A stretch of 64,000 nucleotides of DNA from Monilinia fructicola. Lineage: Eukaryota > Ascomycota > Leotiomycetes > Helotiales > Sclerotiniaceae. Location of the stretch: NCBI GenBank assembly GCA_008692225.1, contig VICG01000001.1, positions 546,501-610,500 of the forward strand, written 5' to 3'. Made by a program: the position numbers and the translations under genes. The notes beneath the pieces were generated by a model that was not told the DNA's origin, did no database searches, and saw only the letters and a list, made by a program, of their open reading frames with translations. Below, piece after piece: positions 34,701 to 48,004 of this stretch; the stretch's first letter is position 1; each line of letters opens with the position of its first letter.

Positions 34701-37700
34701 CTCAGACTTTCAGTTCAAGTATAATTGTGTAACTAGTCCCAGGTGATTTGGGAGGCACTTGCACGTTGAGCCTTTCGCAGAGATTAATTAATTAGTTTCG
34801 CCGTTCGGGAATTCATGTGTGCATGGTTATCCTGAAAAACCTTCAAACGTCTCAGTTAAATGAGAACAAGCAAAGTCAACTAAGAGGTAAGATTCCAACT
34901 CCTTGTCGTCAACAACAGACAAGGCCATGAGAACCACTATTTTTTTGCCATTTTTATCTTTCCTTATAGATTTACTTTTATTATTTTGTCTCAGATGGGG
35001 TTTCCAGAGACTTCCTACCTAGGTAGCGGTCTTATAATTTCATAGTCCTCTTAGGGTCAGAAGAATAGATAATCAACATCAAGTTTGATATTCCTCCTGG
35101 GTCCGAGTATTAGCCAAGGCACCAATTGAAGACCATGGTGACTGGAAATACATAACCGAGATATTTAATTGGAGACCCAACACAGATATTCCTTCATGTA
35201 TATCCACTCTCAATGACATACAACTCTTTTTTATATTCATTCTCGTTTCCTAGATCAGTGATCAATAATATACTTCTTGTTAAGATCTTTGCACCAAATA
35301 AAGTCAAAAGGTGTTTTTTGATTGCCCAACATCCTCATACTCCTGAAAATCTGCCAGATATGTTTCTTGATACCTAGGTATCCTCAGCAAGATCAAGTGC
35401 ACTGAATAAGTAATGAAGCATTGTGTACAGATCAATCAGATCAGCACTTCTTATACGTGAGTAAGCATTCCATTGTAAACTTGAAAGCACGAATACTCAT
35501 TAGAGACCAAATAAACACTGCACCAAAGACCATCACAGGCTGAAAATAGAATCCGACAAAATGACCACAAACAACAACGACACCACGAACAAAAATCATA
35601 GAGGCCCTAACAGATGATAAATTATAATCAATCCAAAGCCTTATCAATTTTCAGCAGCGGCCCAAGCCAGAGGTGTATGTTCTACGTTTCAATGTCTCCA
35701 AGGCGCATACTCAAGCTGTTGATATACCATAAAGAAGTGCTTTAGATGCGCATTTCAAGAACCAGAAGCTGAGAACCAATCAATGCCTATGACTCTTCTA
35801 TCACTTTTGATCTTCGTGACGATACAGTCTATTATGGCACTTTCATCCATTCAGTTTTATCCTGCAATCGGTTCTACGTGTAGTTTTTGCTCCATGTAAG
35901 TAGGAGAAAAACAAGAGTCCTATTGGTGGATGATTTCATTTCCAATAATACTCAGCCCCCAGCACATCGTGGTGATATCCACTTCAGCTTTGTATAGACA
36001 CTGCTGATAATTGTCATATATCCGCCTGCAGTTTTTTTGCGGAATCAAACTTTACAAAGTGTGAGTGGACAGTACTAATCCTGGTTCCATTGGGTTAAAC
36101 CAACTGGAGATGTAGAGTTTCTCTCGAAGGCTGCCTCTAGCTTCAGGATTACAACGCCATGGATTTCAGAAAGGAGGTATCTCACTACCGCCAGTGTAGG
36201 TTCCGCTTTACATTCACCGAGATAATTCGTGGTCATGGTGATATCCCAAGCTAGAACTGCAAGATGAAACAAAACGCAATAGTTCCAGGGATCAACAATA
36301 TTACCGCTACAGCCTCCTGCCAAAGAAGTATCTGCTAACATCTTACTGTTTGATAAACACACGTCCACAAATGGACATTGGTGACCAACCAAATAACAAA
36401 AGACAGCAGTCACATTCAACAATCTCGATCATCAAATCACGGCGCAAGATACTTCATGTTCGTTATCGATGAGTCAACAACTGCAGATTCACTTCATCTA
36501 CAGAGGTGAGAGATCATTCGGAGATCTTGTCGCAAAGCAAAACCACGATGGAAGGCCAGAAAGAGCCATTCATAAAAAGTTAAAAGCAACAAACCAAAAA
36601 AACTTGATTCAAGGTATATGACGATCCACCGTAATGTCTATGGACGGTGAAATGAGACAACACTTGGTTGGCCCATGTTTTGGCCAGTTTCCAATCCCTT
36701 GGAGTGATATTGATATGATGGCAGGTAGCGATGAATGAGAACTGTTATATCTTTTCTCTTGACATTTTCCATCACGCTGCAGCTTTCGCATATACTGAGT
36801 TAGCTTGGAGATGGCTTCTTGGACGGAAGAAAACAGTATTAATGTCATTCAATCTTTACCTTCAGCTACTTTCTCTGTACTCTTGATTTTGCATGTTCTG
36901 GCTGACATCGCAGTTACTTTTAAACTATAGTTATCTCAGCTCTCGATCCTTTGACAAGAAGCATCAAGTAGGTGAAACGGAGAATCTTCATATGGAACAT
37001 GTATTTACTAACACTTCATCGTCAGCATCCAATTTTCCATATCACAATCGTCTCACAGCAGCATATCGTTGTGAAAACGTGTCTACAATTGCATACATTC
37101 AAGTATCCGGACCTGGTTACAGCAAAGGCATCTAGGCCGAAAGTTTTCGGATATCGTTGACACCGACTTTGTCCTCACGAACAGCTGGGCTGCATATCTC
37201 ACAATAGAGGCCTGTAAGCGATCAACCGCATCCGCCCCCAAATACAGAATTCAATAACCTATCTCGCCCGCTCTATGCTGCAGCCACAAAGACACTACGA
37301 AAGGGGTCTTTCCGCATAAGCCCCGCCCTGACACCAAAGTAAGCATCCCATCCAAGCAGCATACAGCTCACAGACGCTCCAACTTACGCTCTAGTTAACC
37401 CCCCCGAACAGCATCAACACGAGCCATACCTCAAGCGCACGAATAAAACCTCGATATACAGGGTGACTTTTATCTATACTGGGAATATCTTGGCATTGAT
37501 CTTCCATCTCCGTGAAAATAAGTCGGCGAATCACGCGAATTCGGTGACCTGATATTTATCTCTCCCCGATTTTCTGAAAATATTGTCGATATTCAGTCCA
37601 TAGAAGTATGTAGCACTCCATTGTATGCGACGCATCGAGAGTCCAGACACGCATAGCGAGATCGATGGGAATGAGAGACGTCAGCTCGTGCGGAATTAGT

Positions 37701-38303
37701 GGTGTAGACTGGGAGTCGCTGGTTTGTAATCTTACCAATCTTGTTGTTGATTATGCTAATCGAACGCTTTCGTATGGACTGGGAAATGGGATGAAATCTT
37801 GAGCTTAATGAAGTGGCCCATCTACTTATTGAGAATTAAGTTGGTGTAGGATGTGGTCGATGATAAGGTAATACAGACGAGAGGAGTGATGTTCTGCCGT
37901 CTTAAACAGTAGACCTAGGTAGTCTCAAGTGAAGTTTCGCCCCATTCGGCTACTGCTTTTTGAGATTGGTTACATATGGTGTTATATGCATAATGGAGAG
38001 TTTTATAAATGTGAGAATTATTGATATTATCTCAGACATCTTTTCCACAAAGCGATCTATGTTATGGGGAAAATTAGTCAGTCGCGCGAATAATAACTCT
38101 AAATTACTCGCCATGATGTTCCTATATCCCTCTAAAACCGAGTCATAGGCTACTTCGTGTAAACTTGAACCAACGTTGCACATATCCCACTGTCCGGATT
38201 TAGGACCTTAGAAGCTTCATCATAATCGCCCGCCCTGTACATCATCACCCCAGCATTTCCGAACTGCGAACTCCAATCAACCTTCCATCTAATTAATCCC
38301 TGA

Positions 38304-39167
38304 CTAATTCCTAATCATCCTTCCTATCATTTTATCAAGCCCACCTCGCGCCGCACTCTGTACGTTCTTGAATCTCATGACTCCACAGCTTTCACTTTCT
38401 ACATGTTGTACCAATCCACTCAACAATCTGAACTCCCTCCACATCTTGGACCTGGACATCGATACATATTTTGTTCGTGCACGGGGCTTCTTAAATGTGC
38501 ATTCAATCCAGGTAGGGTATTGAATGTGCGGGAGCATAGAGGACACTCATAGCCGTTACCGTTCCAAGAGCGTTGACTAGCGATGTTGGTAGAAGGAGAG
38601 GCAGGAATAATACTCAATTTGACGAGTGGTGATAACATGGTTAGGGTCTAGACGTCTAATCTCGGCATTGATTCTTCGGCGGTTCAAACCAGAAGAGCAA
38701 GTACCGGATTCGAGGTGAATGATAAGGGCTGAGGCAGTTGGATATTGTGTGGGGCAGAAGGGACATTCCAATGAGGAACCCAAATGGAGTTTGGAACGTT
38801 GGTGCTAAAAGGGTTAGCGTTTATTGCGCAACAGAGTAGTTCCAGGCTACAAAGTCGAGGAGGATATTTGATGTTCTCAGTAAGAACTTACCTGCTTCAG
38901 CTGGTTTGCATCACCAAACATGCGGTTGCATGGTTTGCAATAACGATCACCGTGCTTGGCAATATGATGCTGTTCGCGAGCGCGTGTGGACCTGAAGCTT
39001 GCGTAACAACCATCGCATTCATATTCTGGTTCTTCATATTCGAATGCATATTCATCATCAGAAGAAGATTCGTAGTTCCTGTGAGCATTACTGTTTTCGA
39101 TATGCTGGTCATAACTCTTCTTGCTATTGAAGTTGCGGTTGCAAGGGTAGCAGTAGTAGGCCATCAT
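38304..39167 (-). CDS. C2H2 zinc-finger protein, with frame interruptions
   Basis: A putative nucleic-acid-binding protein with several C2H2 fingers: YCYPCNRNFN...H, ECDGCYASF...H, YCKPCNRMF, ECPFCPTQYPTASALIIH, YECPLCSRTFNTLPGLNAH and a last one with the LVQHVESESC segment near the C-terminus. Exon 1 is 39167-38892 and exon 2 starts at 38804, with a GTAAGT...TTTTAG intron between. Exon 2 has two frame changes: one around 38577-38613 (a +1 shift, or less likely a 37-nt intron with GT/AG ends) and one at 38439-38440, where one base seems to be missing between CxxxxC and REF. With these offset, the length is 259 codons including the stop and the fingers read through. The family is a conserved fungal C2H2 protein of unknown role. 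Start ATG 39167 or 39164. Confidence 0.75.
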
Positions 39168-39330
39168 GGCGAAGGTTAGACGCGAGTCGGAATGATCAGA
39201 AGATGAAAGGGAGTAGGAGCTTGCTAATACCCTAGTCGGTGGATGTTTATCAAAAATGTCGAGCTGTTTGAAACTAGGAAGTCTAAGCTAAAGATTTGAC
39301 TTAGCAGGTGAATAGGAGGTTAACCCCTTA

Positions 39331-39475
39331 CGGTGCGTTCGGATCGATTTTTTTTATAATATTTAACCTAATATATTAGCCATATCTAGGCAGATATAAG
39401 GTTTATTAAATATAATGTTAAGCCAGATATAATATTAAACCTATATTAGGTTTAATATATAATAATCTAAACGCA
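39331..39475. repeat. Degenerate AT-rich fold-back, possible decayed MITE
   Basis: The centre holds a palindrome (TAAACCTA, TAT, TAGGTTTA). The outer ends are weakly inverted: GCGTTCGGATC on the left and GATCTAAACGC-like sequence on the right. C-to-T type differences suggest decay. Limits are approximate. Confidence 0.35.
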
Positions 39476-39667
39476 ATATTTAACAAAATATAATATTAGA
39501 TCTAAAATCTTACGAGCTAAATACTATATATAATTATATTTAATTAAATAAAAATATTAGATTAAATGCTAGAAAAACACTCTAGTTTTTTCTTACTTTT
39601 AGAATATCTTTAAACAAATAGGGATCTAAATATTACATTTATGAATAACAATTTTTATCTACTACTA

Positions 39668-39815
39668 GCACTCGCGGAAAATAAACTTTTAGATTATGAA
39701 TTCGTCGAATTTAATCACTTAATAGGGGCTAGCCCCAAACCCCCATTCCTTACTTCGTTCGAGGCTAATAAAATTTAATGAATCCATAGTCTGAAAATTT
39801 GTTTTCCGCGAGTGC
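39668..39815. mobile_element. MITE-like element, 148 bp, TA-flanked
   Basis: Terminal inverted repeats begin GCACTCGCGGAAAA at 39668 and end with the complement at 39815. Similarity between the arms extends over about 46 bp with some mismatches. TA dinucleotides flank both ends, as expected for Tc1/mariner-type target duplication. The interior has a GGGGCTAGCCCC palindrome and no ORF. It would need a transposase in trans. It sits between AT-rich sequence and the TAA microsatellite. Confidence 0.65.
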
Positions 39816-41030
<1,215 letters not shown>

Positions 41031-43336
41031 CTACTCGATTCTCTTTTTTCCTTCTTCGGCATTCGCGTATCGTGCTGTGCTTAGCCCACGCTCATGTTTA
41101 GTAGTTACTAGTCCTCCGACTAATTTGTCCTTGCGCACGTTGCTTATTGCTTCGTTGTAGCCTTCTGTTGCCCACGGGCGAGGGTTTAAATTTTGGCCAA
41201 TTGACCTGTAGAGGGATTTATCAGTAAAAGCGACTGGAGGATGAGTTGCGCTACAAATGGGTGGAGCAAATGTGATGAAAGAGAGAAAAGCATGACATAT
41301 GAGAGACAGAGGAATATAACTGGGAGGGGGTGAAACATACATAGAGCATTCCATTGCTATAAACGAAATTAGCACACCATGTTTCCGACCACCAACCAAA
41401 ACACAATCCAGATTCTCAACGGCAATACTGCGGCATTAGGTAAACGAGGAGTGAAAAGGCCAACAAAAACGAAGAAGATACTGAAGGCGAGAATATAAGG
41501 GATACTTTGGATGAGTAATGGTCTTCTGTCAACAGTAATAAGGTGAGAGCCAATGTTGGCATTACTTGGAAGATAATAGCCTAAGAAGAGGTCGAAAGAG
41601 TCCTGTTTGGGACCATCTAAGAAATTATTCCTCGCGTATCGAGTAATGGAATTCTGGAGATCTTGAAGAGCACCGGCTTTGGTTCGAACACCAGTGCGTG
41701 TGAAATCAGTTTTGAGGGCGCCGGTTCCAGAATAGGATTTTGAAACAACATCAGCATTGTCAGCCCAAAGTTTGCGGAAAAGTACTTCGAATTGTGGGTC
41801 GGCTGATGTGAAGTTCTCGCCACGGGTAAGAACACACGAGATCTGTTAATTGACGATTAAGAGTCCAACGGCCAAGCATGCTTTGGACGACGTTTGTTCT
41901 GTCAAGGCAATCCATACAATTTGTCCTGACAACACTGGTTTGATGGTTGCGAACCTCGAGTCGACCATCAATATCAGCAGGCATATCAACACCACGGAAG
42001 TATTGTTGTATTTCGAGCGCAGTACTAAGTTGGTCAAGCAGCAATTGTGCTCGATGCCATTTCAATCCCTTGGTTTCGTTATGAAAATCAAAGTATACGT
42101 AGTGTAGTCTGTCCATTTCCTGTCTCCTTCCACTAGGTTCAACCACTCGGAATTTCTCATCTGTAACTTGATCGCTTTGACTATTTTCAGCTGGCGCCGA
42201 AACCAGAATCTTTACCAACTGTTCATAAGCTTCTTTTTACTCGCTGCTCTCGCCCTTTTTGATTTACCAAGTTTACCAAATAGTTGTCTCCATAAATTCG
42301 TATCTGCTCGTCAAAATGCGCTCTAGCGGCAGGAACAGCGGTTTCTACTCCTCGAACCTGAAGTTTTGGCGTGTAGTGTAAGGTGTTAACTTCGGCCCAG
42401 TATACGGGAACACTTCCTCTGGTCTGTACGTATGACAAGATTTGCATCTCTTTGCCGCCTGAGCCTCCAACCTTTCCATTCTGCATCCCAGCCCCTCCCT
42501 CAAACCCACCAAGTCCACTTGTGTTATCATTGAGAATCACGATTTGTTCTGTCTCATTGAAATTCGAAACGTGCCCTTCCTCATCTACTCCCCGAGAAAA
42601 GTATCTAGTTCCTGCTCGATATCTGGATCTTCGAGTAATCAAAACAAATGTTAATGGAGTAGACTTGACTTGAGTGTTTACAATCTCAAGCATTCCAAAC
42701 ATGACTGGCAAAATATATGGGTCCACCCCTGGTTGTTGTCCGTGTTGATGTCGGGATCCAGAGGTTCGGAAATCTATTAGATCTGATTGAACAAATCTGT
42801 TCCAGAAGAATCGGTGATCTGCTCGCTTCCAAAGAGGAGCTGATATATCGAGTTGAGATTGCCTTTGGAAAGTATTGGTGATGTCGGAGGAATAGGAGAA
42901 GTACATAGGTCCAGATTTGATGAAACTCTTGAGATAGTTGAGATAGGTATCTTCATCTTGATCTCGAAGTGCTCGTTCTCGGAGAGGTAGGAATTCAGTC
43001 GCGATAACTTTGTATACCATATGTCCCTTCAATCTTCCCATTGGTTGTGCTTTTGTAATCACAATAATGTACTTGTCTAGCAAGAAATCAGCTTCAATTC
43101 CAAACTCCTAAATGATGTGCCTTTGAAATACCCAGCCGTAGTTTGATTATGCCCAATATGCCAGCAATACTTGAGACACGCTTCCCTCCCAAAAGTGCTC
43201 CATCGTTGAGCCGTAAATCACCTGTTGGACGATCTACAACAAGTGTCGGTGCTGAGGGAGAAGATGGCGATGTGAATGCGTAATGGGATGTGGAGGCATG
43301 AACATTAATATCTCTAAAGGGCAAAGAACTCGCCAT
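41031..43336 (-). CDS. SAC1: Sac1-type phosphoinositide phosphatase, with four +1 frame interruptions
   Basis: An ER/Golgi membrane enzyme expected to remove phosphate from PtdIns4P and related lipids. Exons: 43336-43132, 43076-41341 and 41205-41031, with GT/AG introns joining in phase (RL then DKYIIVITKAQ). The Sac domain runs through the first two-thirds. The catalytic CX5R motif is RTNCMDCLDRTNVVQ, with its Cys near residue 455. Two hydrophobic segments near the C-terminus (IPYILAFSIFFVFVGLF and LRIWIVFWLVVG) fit the membrane anchor, followed by NWPK and NPRPWATEGYNEAI typical of fungal Sac1. The frame shifts by one base at four places: five T (42234-42238), an AC run (41832-41837), TTT (41382-41384) and the AAATTTT stretch (41188-41194). 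Discounting one base at each gives 2112 nt (703 aa). The pattern argues for sequence errors. Head to head with the Rab5 gene. Confidence 0.88.
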
Positions 43337-44198
43337 CTTCAATTGTTGTATTCTGCGGCAAGTTTGTATACTGCAATGTAATTATCATGAACAACGTTGT
43401 GTGCAGGTGGTATGGAATCCTATTATAATAGGTAGGTAGTTGTGTTGAGCTTGAGCTTGAGCTTGAGCTTGATATAGCTGTCTTCTAATTCTAAGCTCGG
43501 AGCCTCGCCCATACAGTAACAAGTAAGTCGGGTAGGTTACAACGTCTAAAATTAGCCGTGGTGGATACATAAAACCTTGCTACAACCACCCCCCTTAACA
43601 TCCTTATTATTAAGCTTCATCGGATTGCCCAGGTGGTTCCAGATACTAATATCAAAAGTTTCAAAGGATTTATTTGATATTGTATATAATATATGATATT
43701 ATACATATAAGACATATTAAAAGAGATTTAAAATATAATATAAAAGTAATAAGACATATTCATTAAACGTATCTATATTGTATTATATTATATTATGTTA
43801 TGTTATCATTATTTTTTTATTATTATCTTATTTTCATAAGTATCTTTATTACTACTCGAGTATTATCCAGGTATTCCGGTCCCAAGTGTGAATCTAGTCT
43901 TTTATGATCCTTTGTGATACGTGAACGACCATCAAAGAACATTCAGCATGCATGATCCACGTGATCGTCACAGTTACAGTAATGTAATTGAGGCAAGCGA
44001 CTTATTGAGGATCGTCGTCACTTTCCAGGTTAAGCTGTTTGTTTCTCAAGACCAAGATAACATTTGACTTTACATCCGCCATTTCCACATCCCTCCTATT
44101 AAATAAATCCGTCAAATTATTACACAAACATATAAGACTTACCTTACCCGACGACATATCTCACTCTATTAAATCTCATCATCTATCTCCATTCCAAC
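43337..44198. promoter_or_regulatory. Shared upstream region of SAC1 and the Rab5 gene
   Basis: An 862-bp divergent intergenic region. It holds a TTGAGC hexamer run (43445-43472) close to SAC1, an AT-rich tract (about 43660-43860) and a GC-normal part nearer Rab5. No defined site is claimed. Confidence 0.5.
43445..43472. repeat. TTGAGC hexamer repeat, 4.7 copies
   Basis: Four full copies and a partial copy, upstream of SAC1. Confidence 0.9.
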
Positions 44199-45202
44199 AT
44201 GTCTGCTCGAGGTCCACCAGGCTCCCGTGCTGGAAACTCACGATTTGCGCAGTTTAAGCTGGTGTTACTTGGTAGGTGGTTCCGATGGGTCCATGAAGTA
44301 TTTGTCTGGATCTGCTGCTAACATTCCACGATAGGGGAGTCTGCCGTGGGAAAGGTATGGGCCATCATAGTCATTCTTCAGGTAGTTTGTCTTCAAATGC
44401 TGATAATCGAAATAGAGTTCCTTGGTTTTACGATTCGTTAAGGTATGTATCAGCACTTCCCAAGCAAGAAGATTGTTTCATACTGACTCCTCGTGCTAGG
44501 ATCAATTTGATGATTGTGAGTAGCCTCCCAATGAACCTGATTCGGATATCGAAGGCTTCATCACGATCTGAGCAAGGAATATGGTACAGACGGACAAAGA
44601 CCACACCGCTGACTATACGACAGACCGCGAGAGTACCATCGGTGCAGCCTTTTTAACTCAAACAATCTCACTCGATGAAACCACCACCGTCAAATTCGAA
44701 ATATGGGATACTGCAGGTCAAGAGAGATACAAGTCGCTAGCGCCTATGTATTACCGAAATGCCAACTGTGCTGTTGTGGTTTATGATATTACACAAGCTG
44801 TACGCTCTTCCACTTCTAGATTGGAAGGTGCCCGCTAACATGTGGTAGTCCTCCTTGGATAAAGCTAAATCCTGGGTGAAAGAGCTTCAGCGACAAGCAA
44901 ACGAGAATATCATCATTGCTCTAGCCGGGAACAAACTCGATTTAGTCACAGAACAACCAGATAAACGTGCTATCACCACTGAAGATGCTTCGAATTATGC
45001 GAGAGAAGCTGGCTTATTATTCTTCGAGACTTCCGCCAAAACCTCCGAGAATGTGAGAGAATTATTCACGGCCATTGCAAAGAAACTGCCATTAGATCAA
45101 GCCGGACCAAGAAACCCCAGAGCCGGTGGTCCACGAGGAACGGGTGTTGATCTCAGGCCCGAGGCGCCAGGAACACAAGCGGGTCCAGGATGTGCCTGTT
45201 AA
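44199..45202 (+). CDS. Rab5-family small GTPase (Ypt5/Vps21 type)
   Basis: A regulator of early endosome fusion; it cycles between GTP and GDP on membranes. Six exons: 44199-44271, 44335-44354 (20 nt), 44416-44442 (27 nt), 44500-44515 (16 nt), 44624-44799 and 44849-45202, all GT/AG and in phase, 221 aa. The motifs are complete after splicing: GESAVGKSS (G1, from residue 25), the switch I/G2 region ending TIGAAF, WDTAGQE (G3), NKLD (G4) and ETSAK (G5). The C-terminus GPGCAC supplies two Cys (CxC) for geranylgeranylation. The three tiny exons break the sequence around G1 and switch I. No frame interruption. Divergent from SAC1. Confidence 0.95.
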
Positions 45203-45883
45203 AAGATATTTTGTGATGAATATGCGGTGGAGTATGGGACATATTGGGTGGAATGAACCTTTGATACCAAGAATGAGCTATGGTCGGGGCTTTTCACACA
45301 TAGTGTTCCTTTTCGAACCAGATTGCTTGGTTGAGGGTAGCATACGTATGGCCACTTCGACACTTACGAAAGCAATCGTTTTTAATACCTTGATGTCTCT
45401 GAATTCTCGTAGTAAGGGTTTGATTCGCAGCGGGTTTCTGCTTGCCAGGCGTGAGAGGGTTTTCTTTTTTGATGAATTAGTTCTTCGGCATTTGGGATGT
45501 ACGATATGCAATAGAACCATGCATTTTAAACAGTTTTTTTCAATGAACAGGAAACGTGTAGGAATGATCGTCATAGGGATTGTTCCAACATATGAATTTA
45601 TATTATATTATATTTTTGACAAATGTTACCTTTGATGATATGTTGGAATGATTTCCATGATTTTTCTAATATTATATATATTTCGTAGCCTTGCACCTTT
45701 GAAGGCGGAGATTCGAAATCTAACCCTGGGTTTTCTGCATCATCGGCCAAAAAGTGTTATGGTCCGAGCTTTTCCTGGGAACTTGAAAGTGTTTTTATCC
45801 CAAACCGTACATTAGGCACAAGAGCACGCGCAGTTTTATCATCATCAACCTCAAATATAACTTGTCGCTCCACGCAGCCTGTC
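45203..45883. other. Intergenic
   Basis: 3' flank of the Rab5 gene and 5' flank of Mic60. The long plus-strand frame ending at 45635 is a read-on of the Rab5 region in another frame, not a gene. Confidence 0.6.
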
Positions 45884-48004
45884 ATGCTGCGAGCTGGTCT
45901 TCGATCGACGAGGACGTTGGGTCTCAGACCCAACGTTGTCAGCCCTGGACGTCAATGGATGGCACAAAATGGTCGGGTCATATCGGATACAAAGGTATGA
46001 AGCTTCCAAATATCCCATTTGGGACAATTAAGTGGTGTAATGAATGCTGATAGCTGTTGCGATTATAGAGAAGCTATTCTGATAAACCAAGCATAACAGA
46101 CTCGAGGTCTCCAGTACTTCCTGGATCTGCCAGCGCGGCCACATCAGAACCACTACCACCAGGAGCAGTGGTAACTCCAAATTCAGCTGCTCCAACACCA
46201 GTCACTCCAACCTCTACCACAATTCCTGCGCAAAATGTTCCGCTTACTCCTCCAGCCCCAGGAGTTCAAATACCAGGGCCTCCTCCTCCATCATCGATCC
46301 CACCACCTCCCGCGCCAAAGCCAAAGAGACGTTTCTTCCGCAAATTCTTCACAACACTATTTCTTCTAACTGCATTGGGCTTTGGTGGAGGAGTTTACTA
46401 TTCTCGAATCAATGATAATTTCCACGACTTCTTTACCGAATATGTACCTTTTGGAGAGGAAGCTGTCCTCTACTTTGAGGAGCAGGAATTCAGAAAACGT
46501 TTCCCTCTGATCGCAAACCGAGCCCCAAGGCCCCCTAGAGATACTGGTGAACAGGTTAAGATTCCAAGCCAAAGTGGAGTCTCATGGAGGGTCGCAAATG
46601 AGAATAGAGAACCTACAGGACGACACACGAGTTCAGCGAAGGACAAGGCAAAGTCATCAGAAGCTGTCCAGACACCACAAGACTCGAAACCTGCTGATAG
46701 AATCAAGGCAGTTGAGCAGGTGAAGAACTCTCCCGCTCCAGCAGCTACTCCAGAACTTAAACGAAGCAACTCTGAAAGGGACCCCGAAGTCAACGAGCCA
46801 TCTAGAGCGAACAAGAAAATTGAGCGAATTGACCCTATCAGCATTCCTAACGGAAATGAGCCTGTAGTCCAGGAATTGGTTAAGATTATGAATGATATCA
46901 TTGCAGTAGTTAATGCCGACAATGCAAATGCTAGATTTTCATCTACTATGGACAAGGCTAAGACAGAATTGAACAAGGTTGGAGCCAAGATTTTGGGGAT
47001 GAAGGAGGCAGCATTGAAGGAAGCCGACGAGAAGATCAAGGCTAACGATGGAGAATTCGACCGTGCTGCTATGCAACTTATGCAAAACTTCAAGAATCAA
47101 CAAGCAGAGCAGGAAATCCAATTCAGAGCCGAATACGAAGCTGAGCGCAAGAGAATTCATGAGAACTACGAGCAAAAGCTCAAAGCCGAGCTTGATCGCG
47201 CAAATGAAGTTAATGAGCAAAAGCTTAAAAACCAATTGGTCGAACAAGCTCTCGAACTCAAGCGTGCATTCTTAGCCGATGTTAAAAATCGCGTAGAGGA
47301 AGAACGGGAAGGTCGCCTTGGCAAACTTTCCGAGCTAACTAACACCGTCAATGACCTTGAGAAGCTTACTGGTGATTGGAACACCGTTGTCGACGCAAAC
47401 CTCAAGACTCAACATCTCCATGTTGCTGTGGAAGCAGTCCGTGCTAACCTCGAGAAATCTCAAATCCCACGGCCATTTACTAAGGAACTTGCTGCTCTAA
47501 AGGAAATCGCATCCGATGATCCAGTTGTCAATGCTGCAATTGCGTCTATCAACCCAATCGCCTACCAAAAGGGTATTCCTAGCTCCTCTGCGCTCATCGA
47601 TCGTTTCCGTCGTGTTGCATCTGAAGTTCGCAAAGCTTCGTTGTTACCAGAGGAGGCTGGTGTCGCTAGCCACGCTTCAAGTTACGTGTTGAGCAAGCTT
47701 CTTTTCAAGAAGAAAGGCTTGGCTACTGGTGATGATGTAGAGAGCATTTTGACTCGAACAGAGACTTTCCTTGAAGAAGGTGATCTGGATGGTGCAGCTA
47801 GAGAGATGAACGGATTGAAGGGATGGGCAAAGACTTTAAGTAAAGATTGGTTGGGTGAGGTCAGAAAGGTTCTTGAAGTTCAGCAAGCTCTTGATGTAAG
47901 TTTTCCCCTAGATTATCTTTCACATTTCCATGATACTACAATTGCTAATAAATTTCTAGGTGATTGCCACAGAAGCAAGATTACAGAGTTTGAGAGTCGA
48001 ATAG
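45884..48004 (+). CDS. MIC60: MICOS subunit Mic60 (mitofilin/Fcj1)
   Basis: An inner mitochondrial membrane protein that shapes crista junctions and binds outer-membrane partners. Exons: 45884-45994, 46069-47895 and 47960-48004, with GT/AG introns in phase 0, 660 aa. The N-terminus is Arg-rich without acidic residues (MLRAGLRSTRTLGLRP), as in a matrix-targeting presequence. A Pro-rich region follows, then one membrane segment near residues 130-150 (FFTTLFLLTALGFGGGVYY) after a basic cluster (KPKRRFFRK). A long Glu/Lys/Ala-rich coiled coil covers about residues 300-460. The C-terminal mitofilin signature ends ALD, spliced to VIATEARLQSLRVE. Frame intact. It is downstream of Rab5 with its own 680-bp upstream region; no functional link between the two is implied. 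Confidence 0.95.

Larger units (their letters stand above)
33054..38303. other. Gene-poor region of 5.2 kb with hairpins and a tandem repeat
   Basis: The longest frame with some appeal is minus 36075-36422 (115 codons with six Cys), but it has no clear signal peptide, no splice partner and no family. Other frames are short. The structural elements are listed separately. Confidence 0.4.

Noticed and set aside
36075..36422. Cys-containing small secreted protein
   Set aside because: No convincing signal peptide, no paired-Cys pattern and no splice partner.
38577..38613. 37-nt intron in the C2H2 gene
   Set aside because: GT/AG ends and phase fit, but it is shorter than the other introns here, and a +1 shift gives a more family-like joined sequence.
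45126..45635. 169-codon frame overlapping the Rab5 3' end
   Set aside because: Overlaps the Rab5 coding sequence in another frame and continues into the 3' flank without any domain.
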